From Mycolicibacterium sp. (GTDB taxonomy: Bacteria; Actinomycetota; Actinomycetes; Mycobacteriales; Mycobacteriaceae): DNA of 64,000 nt. The notes under the pieces were generated by a model. It worked only from the letters and a program-made list of their open reading frames with translations. It had not been told where the DNA came from and ran no database searches. The translations under genes were made by a program, and so were the position numbers. Positions within the stretch are counted from its first letter, which is position 1; the number at the start of each line of letters is the position of its first letter. The stretch covers positions 62,001 through 126,000 of the forward strand of contig NZ_JAEMTA010000001.1 in NCBI RefSeq assembly GCF_016462545.1, written 5' to 3'. Positions 52,550-60,987 of the stretch are shown here, in pieces.

Positions 52550-53812
52550 ATGAAGACCGACGACCTGATCCTGGTCAGCATCGACGACCACGTCGTGGAG
52601 CCACCCGACATGTTCCTCAACCACGTTCCGGCGAAGTACAGGGCCGATGCGCCGATCGTCGTCACCGACGACAAGGGCGTCGACCAGTGGTTCTACCAGG
52701 GCAGGCCGCAGGGCGTCAGCGGACTGAACGCGGTGGTGTCCTGGCCACCCGAGGAGTGGGGTCGCGACCCCGCGGGCTTCGCCGAGATGCGCCCGGGCGT
52801 GTACGACGTCCACGAGCGCGTCCGTGACATGAACCGCAACGGGATCCTGGCGTCGATGTGCTTCCCGACGTTCACCGGGTTCTCCGCTCGGCACCTCAAC
52901 ATCACGCGCGAGGACATCACGCTGGTGATGGTGTCGGCCTACAACGACTGGCACCTCGACGAGTGGGCAGGCAGTTATCCGGACCGGTTCATTCCGATCG
53001 CCATCCTGCCGACTTGGACTCCGGACGGCATGGTCGCCGAGATCCGCCGGGTGGCCGCCAAGGGCTGCCGGGCGGTGACGATGCCCGAATTGCCGCACCT
53101 CGAAGGGCTGCCGAGCTATCACGACGAGGACTACTGGGGTCCGGTGTTCCGGGCCCTGTCGGAGGAGAACGTGGTGATGTGCCTGCACATCGGCACTGGC
53201 TTCGGCGCGATCAGCATGGCGCCCAACGCGCCCATCGACAACCTCATCATCCTGGCCACCCAGATCTCGGCGATGTGCGCCCAGGACCTGTTGTGGGGGC
53301 CGGCGATGCGCAACTACCCAGACCTGAAGTTCGCCTTCTCCGAAGGCGGAATCGGTTGGATCCCCTTCTATCTCGACCGCAGCGACCGGCACTACACGAA
53401 CCAGAAGTGGCTGCGTCGCGACTTCGGCGACAAACTGCCCAGCGACGTGTTCCGTGAGCATTCGCTGGCCTGCTACGTCACCGACAAGACCTCGCTGAAG
53501 CTGCGCCACGAGATCGGCATCGACATCATCGCGTGGGAGTGCGACTACCCGCACTCGGACTGCTTCTGGCCGGACGCGCCGGAACAGGTGCTCGCCGAAC
53601 TCAACGCCGCAGGCGCCGACGACTCCGACATCGACAAGATCACCTGGCAGAACTCGAGCCGGTTCTTCGGCTGGGATCCGTTCAAGCTGACACCGAAGGC
53701 CGAGGCGACCGTAGGTGCGTTGCGCGCCAAGGGCGCCGACGTCGACGTCTCGATCCGGCCGCGCAAGGAGTGGGCCCGGCTCTACGAGCAGAAGCACCTC
53801 GCCAAGACCTGA
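52550..53812 (+). CDS. Amidohydrolase (ACMSD-like, amidohydrolase-2 family)
   Basis: 420 aa from the ATG at 52550; a TTG at 52544 is the other option. Metal-site start VSIDDHVVEPPDMF (HxxE form rather than HxH), AVTMPELPHLEGLPSYHDED, CLHIGTGFGA, and WECDYPHSDCFWP with the metal Asp near the end. Mycobacterial relatives occur in steroid and lipid gene clusters. The enzyme probably hydrolyses or decarboxylates a ring or acyl compound. Expression is likely controlled by the divergent AraC gene. Confidence 0.9.
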   Translation: MKTDDLILVSIDDHVVEPPDMFLNHVPAKYRADAPIVVTDDKGVDQWFYQGRPQGVSGLNAVVSWPPEEWGRDPAGFAEMRPGVYDVHERVRDMNRNGILASMCFPTFTGFSARHLNITREDITLVMVSAYNDWHLDEWAGSYPDRFIPIAILPTWTPDGMVAEIRRVAAKGCRAVTMPELPHLEGLPSYHDEDYWGPVFRALSEENVVMCLHIGTGFGAISMAPNAPIDNLIILATQISAMCAQDLLWGPAMRNYPDLKFAFSEGGIGWIPFYLDRSDRHYTNQKWLRRDFGDKLPSDVFREHSLACYVTDKTSLKLRHEIGIDIIAWECDYPHSDCFWPDAPEQVLAELNAAGADDSDIDKITWQNSSRFFGWDPFKLTPKAEATVGALRAKGADVDVSIRPRKEWARLYEQKHLAKT

Positions 53813-53831
53813 CATCCCCGCCAGCGTCATC

Positions 53832-53886
53832 GAGACTGCGGTCAGGGCGGAAGAGTGCGAGTGCGGCTCGCCCTCACCGCAGTCTC
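53832..53886. terminator. Strong bidirectional hairpin terminator
   Basis: GAGACTGCGGTCAGGGCG (53832-53849) and CGCCCTCACCGCAGTCTC (53869-53886) pair at 17 of 18 positions around a 19-base loop. It lies 19 bases after the amidohydrolase stop and 24 bases after the DUF35 stop on the other strand. Confidence 0.8.
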
Positions 53887-53910
53887 AGCGATGGCGCCCA
53901 CGCGTGAACC

Positions 53911-54327
53911 CTATGTCGCCGCGGGCTCGTAGCGGAGCATGGTGACGCCGTCGTCGGGATAGTCGGTGAACACCGGCTGCACCCGCATGCCGACGTGGAT
54001 GGCAGCCGGCTCGGCGTTGACGATCTCGGTGGAGAACCGCGGGCCCTCGTCCCACTGCACGACCGCGAGGATCTGCGGCACGTCGTCGGCGAAGTGGGGG
54101 GACACCGCGCGATGGCTGACCGTGAACGTGTACAGCGATCCGGCGCCGCTGATTTCGCGCCACTCGAGGTCGTCGGCCAGGGTTCCCGGCGCCAGGATCC
54201 GGGGATAGAACACGTAGCGATCCGACGAGGGAGAGTACTGGATGCGGATCCTGTGCTCGCTCAACGCATCCCAGAATGGCTTCGTCGTGGGGGTGGGGAT
54301 CGGCATCGGCTTGGACATGGCGGCCAT
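53911..54327 (-). CDS. DUF35 OB-fold protein, zinc ribbon degenerate (second copy)
   Basis: 138 aa, paralog of 9072-9491: IRIQYSPSSDRYVFYPRILA against IEIQYSPSSKRYVFYPRMLA, then LEWREISGAGSLYTFTVSHR. Again no cysteine at the ribbon. Follows the thiolase gene after three bases. Expected to help the thiolase-fold protein bind or cleave acyl-CoA. Confidence 0.88.
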   Translation of the reverse strand: MAAMSKPMPIPTPTTKPFWDALSEHRIRIQYSPSSDRYVFYPRILAPGTLADDLEWREISGAGSLYTFTVSHRAVSPHFADDVPQILAVVQWDEGPRFSTEIVNAEPAAIHVGMRVQPVFTDYPDDGVTMLRYEPAAT

Positions 54328-54330
54328 GGT

Positions 54331-55536
54331 CTAGTCACCCTCCAAGACGAGGGTGGTCTGCTCGGAGAGGATGCCGCCGTTTCCGGAGACGAAGGCCCGA
54401 TTGCAGTCGTCGACTTGCGCGTCCCCGGCGCGCCCCATGATCTGCCGGGTGGCGTCACAGACGTGGTGCATACCGCCTGCGGTGCCCGCCTGGCCGTAGC
54501 CGAGCTGTCCGCCCGCGGTGTTCATCGGGAAGTCACCGCGGAAGGTCAGATCGTGCTCCGCGACGAACTGAAGCCCCTTGCCCTTCGGGCAGAAGCCCGC
54601 GTCCTCGAGGCTGAGCAACGCGGTGATGGTGTAGCAGTCGTAGATCGACACCATGTCCATGTCCGGTGGACCGAGACCGGCCATGCCGAATGCTGATTCG
54701 GCCGCCCTGATCATCGGCGTCTGCAGGAGGTCCTCGGCGTACGTCGGCGTCTTGTACGGCACGCGTTCGCCGAAACCCTTGACCCACACGGGGCGATTGC
54801 GGCTGCGCCGAGCCAGCTCGGCGTTGGTGACCAGGACGGCGGCCCCGCCCAGCACCGGCATCACGATCTCCAGCATGTGCAACGGCGATGCGATCACGGG
54901 GCTGGCGAGCACGTCGTCGACGGTCAACGGCGTGTCCGAGAAGATCGCTCCTGGAGTGTGATTGGCGTTCACCCGCTGGTCGACGGGGATCTTGGCCATC
55001 GCCCGCTCGTCATATCCGTACGTCGCGGCGTAGAGAGTAGCCACCTGGCCGTAGGGCCCGTTCTGGCCGAGGTTGCCGTACGGGATCTCGAACTCGGCCT
55101 GTGGTGAGCCGTACCGATTGCTCGACGCCCCGAAGTACAACATGTCGCCGAAGTCGACCGGCTTCTTCTCCGAGACGGGCGTCAGCTGCGCCGCCGGGAC
55201 CACGCACAGGACGGCGTTGCAGATGCCGAGCTCGATGGCCGCCGCGGCACGCCACACCATCGCCGCCGAGCTCGCACCGCCGAGATCGACCAGCTCGGCG
55301 AAGTTCGTTCGGATACCCAGGTATTCGACGATCGTCGATGGGACGAAGATCATCGACTCCTGGAGATATCCCGTGCAGATCCCGTCCACGTCGCCGGCGT
55401 CCAGGCCGGCGTCCGCGAGGGTGGACGCCGCCAGCCGAGCCCACTGCTCCAGGTTGAACTCCGGCGGTCCGGTCGGACGCTTGGTCGCGGGTAGCTCGGT
55501 GTACCCGACGATGGCCGCTTCACCGCGTAGGCCCAT
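54331..55536 (-). CDS. Thiolase-fold lipid-transfer protein (second copy)
   Basis: 401 aa from the ATG at 55536 (MGLRGEAAIVGYTELPATKR). It is a paralog of 7874-9070 over the whole length (GSPQAEFEIPYGNLGQNGPY, VSIYDCYTITALLSLEDAGF, NTAGGQLGYGQAGTAGGMHH). As there, the nucleophilic Cys position is Ser-containing (DLGGASSAAMV). Its start overlaps the molybdopterin gene end by 17 bases, and the DUF35 gene follows. Confidence 0.88.
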   Translation of the reverse strand: MGLRGEAAIVGYTELPATKRPTGPPEFNLEQWARLAASTLADAGLDAGDVDGICTGYLQESMIFVPSTIVEYLGIRTNFAELVDLGGASSAAMVWRAAAAIELGICNAVLCVVPAAQLTPVSEKKPVDFGDMLYFGASSNRYGSPQAEFEIPYGNLGQNGPYGQVATLYAATYGYDERAMAKIPVDQRVNANHTPGAIFSDTPLTVDDVLASPVIASPLHMLEIVMPVLGGAAVLVTNAELARRSRNRPVWVKGFGERVPYKTPTYAEDLLQTPMIRAAESAFGMAGLGPPDMDMVSIYDCYTITALLSLEDAGFCPKGKGLQFVAEHDLTFRGDFPMNTAGGQLGYGQAGTAGGMHHVCDATRQIMGRAGDAQVDDCNRAFVSGNGGILSEQTTLVLEGD

Positions 55537-57805
55537 TTTCGTCACCCTCCTTCGCTCGAATCGAACACGGAACACCGTTCACCACTTGGGTATTGCTTGG
55601 GACGTCGATCAGACCCGGCGGGTTGAGCAGGTTGGAGTTCACCCCGGGATGCGCGTTGGCGGTATCCATCCGGGTGCCCGCCAGGCCGTGACCCCACCCG
55701 TGCGGTAGGCAGACGACACCGGGCATGACCTCGTCGCTGACTTCCGCGGCCACGGACAGGGCGCCTTCCGACGTGGCGATCTCTGCGACGTCTCCCGTGC
55801 CGACCCCGATCCGCGCCGCATCGAGCGGGTGGATCAGCAGCGTGCAGCGATCCCTGCCCCGCATCAGGGCGGGGACGTTGTGCAGCCACGAGTTGTTGGA
55901 GCGCAGATGGCGACGACTGGTCAGTACGAACTCCGGTGATTCGCGGTCGATCCGGGCGGCCAACCGCGGCACGTCGCCGGCAAGGAGGGGGTGGAACAAC
56001 TCGACCTTGCCGGATGGAGTGGTGACGATCTCGCGGATCCGTCCGCCGGCGAGCTCTTCGAGCCGTAACCCGTTGGGATGCTGACGAACTGCTTCCAGCG
56101 TCAGTCCACCTGGCCGGTCGCCGAAGCCGTCGCCCCACGGCCCGAGCCTGATGCCGAGATCGACCAGTCGCGCGGGCCCGCGGCCGGCGAGTGCCGCGAG
56201 GGCCTGGGCGGGATCGCGCCCGGTCAGGGGTGTGTTGGGCTGGGTGCACGCGGTGGCGATCAGGCCGCCGACGTAGAGATCGTCCAGGGCGGCCACGTCG
56301 ACGTCGCCGACTGCCGTGCCGAACACCGATCCCGCGAGTGCGAGGAGCAACTCCCACTCGGCGGGCCCGTCAGACGAGGGCTCGAAGACCGGGTCGGACC
56401 ACTTCAGGCAGGACGCAGTGGAATATGCCCAGTACAAGTCGTCGGAGTGCGGCCGTTCCAAGGGGGAGAGCCCGGGCAGGATCACGTCGGCGTGGCGGGT
56501 GGTTTCGTTCAGCCAGTTGTCGACGGAGATCATCGCGTCGAGCGTGCCTAGGGCGGATGCCAACCGGCGGCTGCCAGGGGCGGAGATGACCGGGTTGCCC
56601 GCGACCGTGACGAGGGCGTGGATCTGGCCGTCACCAGGAGTGTCGATCTCCTCGGCCAAACAGCTGATCGGAAACTGTCCGAAGACCTCGGGTGTGCGAC
56701 GGACGCGGCTGTGGAATCGGCCGAACTGCCACCCGTCACCGGGTTGGTCGGGCGGCTTCATGAACATCTGCGACCACGCCGCCGGCCGTGGGAAGACTGC
56801 GCCGCCGCGGCGATCCAGTGCTCCGAGCGCTGCGTTGACGACGAATACCAGCCAGGTGGCCAGGGTGCCGAATTCCTGGGTGCAGGCGCCGATCCGGCTG
56901 TACAGCACGGGGTTCTCGGCATGCGCCAACTCATGCGCCAGGCGGCGGATGGTCACTGCGTGGATGCCGGTGGCTTCCTCGACGCGTTCCGGTGCGAATG
57001 GCTCGGCGAGGGCTATCACGTCGTCCAGTCCACTGACGAGACCGCGAAGGTGCTCGGGCCGCGAGATCCAGCCGTTCTCGCTCAACGTGTGCAGGATCGC
57101 GAACAAGAGCAGCGCATCGGTGCCGGGTCGGATCGGCACCCATTCGCTGGCCCGTTCGGCGGTACGGGTTCGGCGGGGGTCGACGACGACGACCTTGCCT
57201 CGACCGACGATGGCGTCGAGGGAGCGCATGACATCCGGTGTCGACAGCATCGAGCCCTGGGACGCGGAGGGGTTGGCGCCCAGGATCATCAGGTGATCCG
57301 TGTGCGCGAGGTCGGGGATCGGACCGTTCCACATGCCTCCGAACAGCAGGGCGCTCACGACGTTCAGCGGCCACTGGTCGACGGTGCCGGGCGTGTAGTA
57401 CGCCTGCATTCCCGCCGCTTGACCGAAGCCGATGAGCGCGCCGACGTAGAGGCTGAGTCCGATGTTGTGGGCTACGGGGTTGCCCAGATACACCGCCATC
57501 GATCGAGCACCGTGCCGCTCGAGCACCGGCCGCAGCACCCGTTCCGTCTCGGCAAGGGCGTCGTCCCAGGACACCGTCACGTGCTCGCCGTTGGGGCGCT
57601 TCACCAGCGGCAGCCGGAGGCGGTCCGGATCGTGGTGAATCTGGCCGAGCGACACGCCCTTCGGACACGAATGGCCCCTCGACCAGACGTCGTCGTGGTT
57701 GCCTCGCACGCTCTGGACCGCGTTGCCGGACACGGTGACCGTCAACCCGCACATCGCCTCGCACAGGGGACACGTCACCTCGTGCACTGACCGAGTGATG
57801 CTCAC
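55520..57805 (-). CDS. Molybdopterin oxidoreductase with one 4Fe-4S site
   Basis: 761 aa from the GTG at 57805, overlapping the TetR stop (GTGA). Cluster ligands C12, C15, C19 and C47 (CPLCEAMC ... HSCPKG). Molybdopterin motifs: GNPVAHNIGLSLYVG, VVVDPRRTRTAERA, DNWLNETTRHADVILPG, and C-terminal HPLDAARIGVGTGDVAEIAT with CLPHGWGHG. FdhF/BisC class of single-subunit oxidoreductases; no Tat signal, so cytoplasmic. Within a lipid-catabolic operon it may oxidise or reduce an acyl intermediate; substrate unknown. Confidence 0.9.
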   Translation of the reverse strand: MSITRSVHEVTCPLCEAMCGLTVTVSGNAVQSVRGNHDDVWSRGHSCPKGVSLGQIHHDPDRLRLPLVKRPNGEHVTVSWDDALAETERVLRPVLERHGARSMAVYLGNPVAHNIGLSLYVGALIGFGQAAGMQAYYTPGTVDQWPLNVVSALLFGGMWNGPIPDLAHTDHLMILGANPSASQGSMLSTPDVMRSLDAIVGRGKVVVVDPRRTRTAERASEWVPIRPGTDALLLFAILHTLSENGWISRPEHLRGLVSGLDDVIALAEPFAPERVEEATGIHAVTIRRLAHELAHAENPVLYSRIGACTQEFGTLATWLVFVVNAALGALDRRGGAVFPRPAAWSQMFMKPPDQPGDGWQFGRFHSRVRRTPEVFGQFPISCLAEEIDTPGDGQIHALVTVAGNPVISAPGSRRLASALGTLDAMISVDNWLNETTRHADVILPGLSPLERPHSDDLYWAYSTASCLKWSDPVFEPSSDGPAEWELLLALAGSVFGTAVGDVDVAALDDLYVGGLIATACTQPNTPLTGRDPAQALAALAGRGPARLVDLGIRLGPWGDGFGDRPGGLTLEAVRQHPNGLRLEELAGGRIREIVTTPSGKVELFHPLLAGDVPRLAARIDRESPEFVLTSRRHLRSNNSWLHNVPALMRGRDRCTLLIHPLDAARIGVGTGDVAEIATSEGALSVAAEVSDEVMPGVVCLPHGWGHGLAGTRMDTANAHPGVNSNLLNPPGLIDVPSNTQVVNGVPCSIRAKEGDENGPTR

Positions 57806-58386
57806 CCGTCCGGCAAGATCAGCGACACCATCACGTCGAGTCGATTGGCCATGGTGCGGTAGGTGAAGGCAGTCGACTGCACCTGCAGCAGCGCACCCCA
57901 GAACACCGTCTCCAGGGTGGCCAGGACCTCGGGCCACGCGCCGGTGCCGAGCGCCGCGGACAGTCGTCGGCGTACCTCGGCGGCGATGCGCGTCTGAACC
58001 TCCGTGATGGCCGGATCCTCAGTGCGCAGCAGCGCCTGCGTGCACGCGATCGCCAAGCGGGGCTCGTCGGCCATGATGAGGGTGATCGCACACAACTGGC
58101 TGCTCACGCGGGACTGAATGCCCGCTGTCTGATCGACGACGAGCGGAAGTTCGACGATGCGGTCGAGGTACAACTCGGCGTACATCGCGTCCATCGAGGG
58201 GAAGTGTGCGCGCAGCGCGGCCGGCGCGATCTTGGCACGCGCGGCGAGCGCAGGCACCGAGACGTCGGGCTGGGCAGAGTCGTCGAGCATTGCCGCGGCC
58301 GCACCGAAGACGCGACGGCAGGTGCGCGTTCGCTGAGCGTGGGGGTCCCGCAGCCTGGTGACATGTGTCACCGCTGAGCTGGACAT
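57802..58386 (-). CDS. TetR-family transcriptional regulator
   Basis: 194 aa. Helix-turn-helix: TCRRVFGAAAAMLDDSAQPD, SVPALAARAKIAPAALRAHF, PSMDAMYAELYLDRIVELP. Annotated start ATG at 58386; a GTG at 58371 would leave one of the palindromes at 58357-58394 outside the coding region. Leads the operon TetR, molybdopterin enzyme, thiolase, DUF35 through GTGA and other overlaps, so it probably regulates its own operon and the FadE genes next door. Confidence 0.88.
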   Translation of the reverse strand: MSSSAVTHVTRLRDPHAQRTRTCRRVFGAAAAMLDDSAQPDVSVPALAARAKIAPAALRAHFPSMDAMYAELYLDRIVELPLVVDQTAGIQSRVSSQLCAITLIMADEPRLAIACTQALLRTEDPAITEVQTRIAAEVRRRLSAALGTGAWPEVLATLETVFWGALLQVQSTAFTYRTMANRLDVMVSLILPDG

Positions 58387-58394
58387 GTGTCCAG
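58357..58394. promoter_or_regulatory. Two adjacent 16-bp palindromes at the TetR start
   Basis: GGTGACA-TG-TGTCACC (58357-58372) and CTGGACA-TG-TGTCCAG (58379-58394), centres 22 bases apart, i.e. on the same DNA face. The second covers the ATG at 58384-58386. A related site GGACACGTGTCC is at 58523-58534, just after the FadE stop. Confidence 0.65.
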
Positions 58395-58522
58395 GTTATC
58401 GGACGCGGCGTGGGTTGGCAATCGTTCGCCGTACTCGGTTATGAATTAGGAACTTTGCAGGTAGAGCGTCATGCGACGCGGCTCTGGCGGACGCACCGGC
58501 GGTCCGCGAGGCTCGACTAAAC

Positions 58523-58534
58523 GGACACGTGTCC
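58523..58534. promoter_or_regulatory. Third palindrome GGACACGTGTCC upstream of the TetR gene
   Basis: Perfect 12-bp palindrome sharing GGACA-YG-TGTCC with the site at 58379-58394, about 142 bases away. It stands between the FadE stop (58558) and the TetR promoter. Together the three sites could support looping. Confidence 0.5.
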
Positions 58535-58557
58535 AGTGAAGACTGAGGGCGGCGGAC

Positions 58558-59682
58558 TCACCGGCGAGTGAGCTCCGCATACCGCGTCACGTGGTGGTCG
58601 GTCGAGCCGAACTCGTACTGCACCGCCGTGAGCCGCTTGAAGTAGTGCCCGATGGCGAGCTCCTCGGTCATGCCCATTCCGCCGTGCAGTTGCACCGCGT
58701 TCTGGCCGATGAACCTGGCCGCTCTGCCGATCGTCGCCTTCGCCGCCGACACTGCCCGAGCCCGCGTCGCATCGTCCGCCTCGAGGTTCAGCACCGCGAG
58801 ACAGACCGCCGCCGCGGACTGTTCGAGCTCCATGTGCATGTCGACCATGCGGTGCTGCAACGCCTGGAAGGTGCCGATCGGTTGCCCGAACTGCTGGCGT
58901 TGCTTGCAGTAGTCGACGGTGTCGGTGAACACCCGCCGCATGGCGCCGACGGCTTCGGCGCACACGGCGGCGGCGCCCTCGTCGCGGGCCCGGGCGAGCG
59001 ACGGCCAGGCTCCGCCCTCTGGGCCGAGCAACGAGTCCGCGGACAGGCGTAACTCGGTGAGAACCAGATCAGCAGCGCGGCGATCGTCGACCGTGCGGTA
59101 GCCGTGCACGAGCAGGCCCTCGCCGACGTCGTCCACGTCGACGAGGAACAGTGACACGCCGTTGTCGGTGCGTGCGGTCACCAGGAGATGCGTTGCGAGC
59201 GGTGCGCCGACGACCATGATCTTGGCTCCGGTCAGCACCCAGCCCGCGCCGTCACGACGCGCCGTCGTCGAGACGTCCTGCCAGCGGTCGCCCGACCGTT
59301 CCTCGGCGGCGGCGAGGCCGATGACTGCCTGGCCGTTGGCAATGCGTTGCAGGACGTCGGCGGCCCTCGCGCCTCCGGCCCGAAGGAGCAGACCGGCGGC
59401 AACCACCGCGGTGTCCACATAGGGCTCGATGACCAAGGCCTCGCCGAGCGCCTCCGCAATCACCATGACCTCCACGGGGCCGCCCCCGATGCCACCCGCA
59501 TGCTCCGGCAGCGCGGCGCCGAGAATGCCGAGTTCGTCGGCGAACGCCCGCCATACGTCGGGCTGCCACCCATCGCCGGTCCTGGCCGCACGACGACTGC
59601 GCGCGAGGTCGTAGCGCGTCGCGAGGAACTTCGTGAGTCCCTTGCGGAGCATCTCTTGTTCGTCGGTGAGGCTGAAGTCCAT
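58558..59682 (-). CDS. Acyl-CoA dehydrogenase, non-catalytic-type partner subunit
   Basis: 374 aa. SLTDEQEMLRKGLTKFLATR, GAALPEHAGGIGGGPVEVMV, KQRQQFGQPIGTFQALQHRM and QLHGGMGMTEELAIGHYFKR are FadE segments. In the helix where the partner has its catalytic Glu this protein reads VCAEAVGAMRRVF, with no equivalent Glu in LxxER form. Starts directly after the stop of the catalytic-type FadE gene, as in ChsE1/ChsE2-like pairs. Confidence 0.88.
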   Translation of the reverse strand: MDFSLTDEQEMLRKGLTKFLATRYDLARSRRAARTGDGWQPDVWRAFADELGILGAALPEHAGGIGGGPVEVMVIAEALGEALVIEPYVDTAVVAAGLLLRAGGARAADVLQRIANGQAVIGLAAAEERSGDRWQDVSTTARRDGAGWVLTGAKIMVVGAPLATHLLVTARTDNGVSLFLVDVDDVGEGLLVHGYRTVDDRRAADLVLTELRLSADSLLGPEGGAWPSLARARDEGAAAVCAEAVGAMRRVFTDTVDYCKQRQQFGQPIGTFQALQHRMVDMHMELEQSAAAVCLAVLNLEADDATRARAVSAAKATIGRAARFIGQNAVQLHGGMGMTEELAIGHYFKRLTAVQYEFGSTDHHVTRYAELTRR

Positions 59683-60915
59683 TTAGAGTCCCAGCGCTGC
59701 CTTGGCGAGGATGTTGCGCTGAATCTCGTTGCTTCCCGCGTAGATCGAGCCTGCGCGGTCGTTGAAGTAGCGCAGCGGAGCGACGGCCTGCCACGGTTCG
59801 CCGCTGACGTAGTCGCCTGGCGGCGGCTCGTACTCGGCGATCGGCCCACCCGGTCGCGTCGCGTGGGGTTGATAGGCCCGACCCCGCGGGCCGGCCGCCT
59901 CCATCGCCAGTTCGGTGAGAGTCTGGCTGAGTTCGGTCGTCAGGATCTTGAGCATCGACGACGCCGGTCCGGGATGGCCCCCGCCCGCGAGGGCGGCCAA
60001 CACCCGGTATTCGAGGATCTCCAACACGTCGGTACGGATGCGGGCGTCGGCCAGTTTTCGCGAGAAGGCGGGGCAATCGATGAGTCGGCCGCCGTCAGGA
60101 CCGGGCTGGCCCATCGCGGCGGTGGTCACCTCCTCGGCCATCACCTGCAGGGCGGGCGCACTCGCGCCACCGCCGCGCTCGAACTCGAGCAGATACTTGG
60201 CGACCGTCCACCCGTGGTCGACCGCACCGATCACATTGGCCTTCGGCACGCGTACCTCGTCGAAGAAGACCTGATTCTGGATTTCCTCGCCGGAGGTCAT
60301 GACGAGTGGTCGGATCTGGATGCCAGGGGATGTCATGTCGATCAGCACGAAGGTGATGCCCTGCTGTTTCTTGGCGGCTCGCGACGTCCGGACGAGGGCG
60401 AACATCCAGTTCGCCTCTCGCGCATGGGTCGTCCAGATCTTGCTGCCGGTGCACACCAGATCCTCGCCGTCGTCGACCGCGGCCATGGACAGGGCGGCGA
60501 GGTCGGACCCGGCCTCCGGTTCGGAGTAACCCTGGCAGAAGAACACTTCGCCGGTGAGTATGCGCGGGAGGAAGAACTCTTTCTGAGCCTGCGTGCCGTA
60601 CTTGACGATGGCGTGCGCAACCATCCGAATTCCCATGGGCGACAACGACGGAGCACCCGCGAGGGTCGACTCTCGGCTGAAGACGTAGTGCTGGGTGAGG
60701 CTCCAGTCACAACCGCCGTGTTCGAGCGGCCATGACGGGGCTGCCCAACCGCGTTCGTGAAGGATCCGCTGCCATTCGAGGCTTGCGTCATGGTCGCTGT
60801 AGACACTGGTCATGAGCCGGCCGGACCGATGAAGTTCCGGTGTCAGCTTCTCGTCGAGGAAGCTGCGCACCTCGTCGCGAAACGCGATGTCGGCCGGCGA
60901 CCACGCCAAGTCCAC
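59683..60915 (-). CDS. Acyl-CoA dehydrogenase, catalytic-type subunit
   Basis: 410 aa; GTG start with GGGGAC upstream. QGYSEPEAGSDLAAL, CTGSKIWTTHA, RFNDRAG-type end with YAGSNEIQRNILAK. The usual C-terminal Glu (YEGT) is Ala, while E246 in LLEFERGGG fits the alternative catalytic Glu of FadE26/FadE29-like subunits. First gene of the FadE pair; promoter probably within 60916-60987. Confidence 0.9.
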   Translation of the reverse strand: MDLAWSPADIAFRDEVRSFLDEKLTPELHRSGRLMTSVYSDHDASLEWQRILHERGWAAPSWPLEHGGCDWSLTQHYVFSRESTLAGAPSLSPMGIRMVAHAIVKYGTQAQKEFFLPRILTGEVFFCQGYSEPEAGSDLAALSMAAVDDGEDLVCTGSKIWTTHAREANWMFALVRTSRAAKKQQGITFVLIDMTSPGIQIRPLVMTSGEEIQNQVFFDEVRVPKANVIGAVDHGWTVAKYLLEFERGGGASAPALQVMAEEVTTAAMGQPGPDGGRLIDCPAFSRKLADARIRTDVLEILEYRVLAALAGGGHPGPASSMLKILTTELSQTLTELAMEAAGPRGRAYQPHATRPGGPIAEYEPPPGDYVSGEPWQAVAPLRYFNDRAGSIYAGSNEIQRNILAKAALGL

Positions 60916-60987
60916 TGTCGTCCCCGATCGTTGGATACCGGTACTGCAGACAGTAAACCTAGTTACCCAACTCCGTCGGCAACCGGG

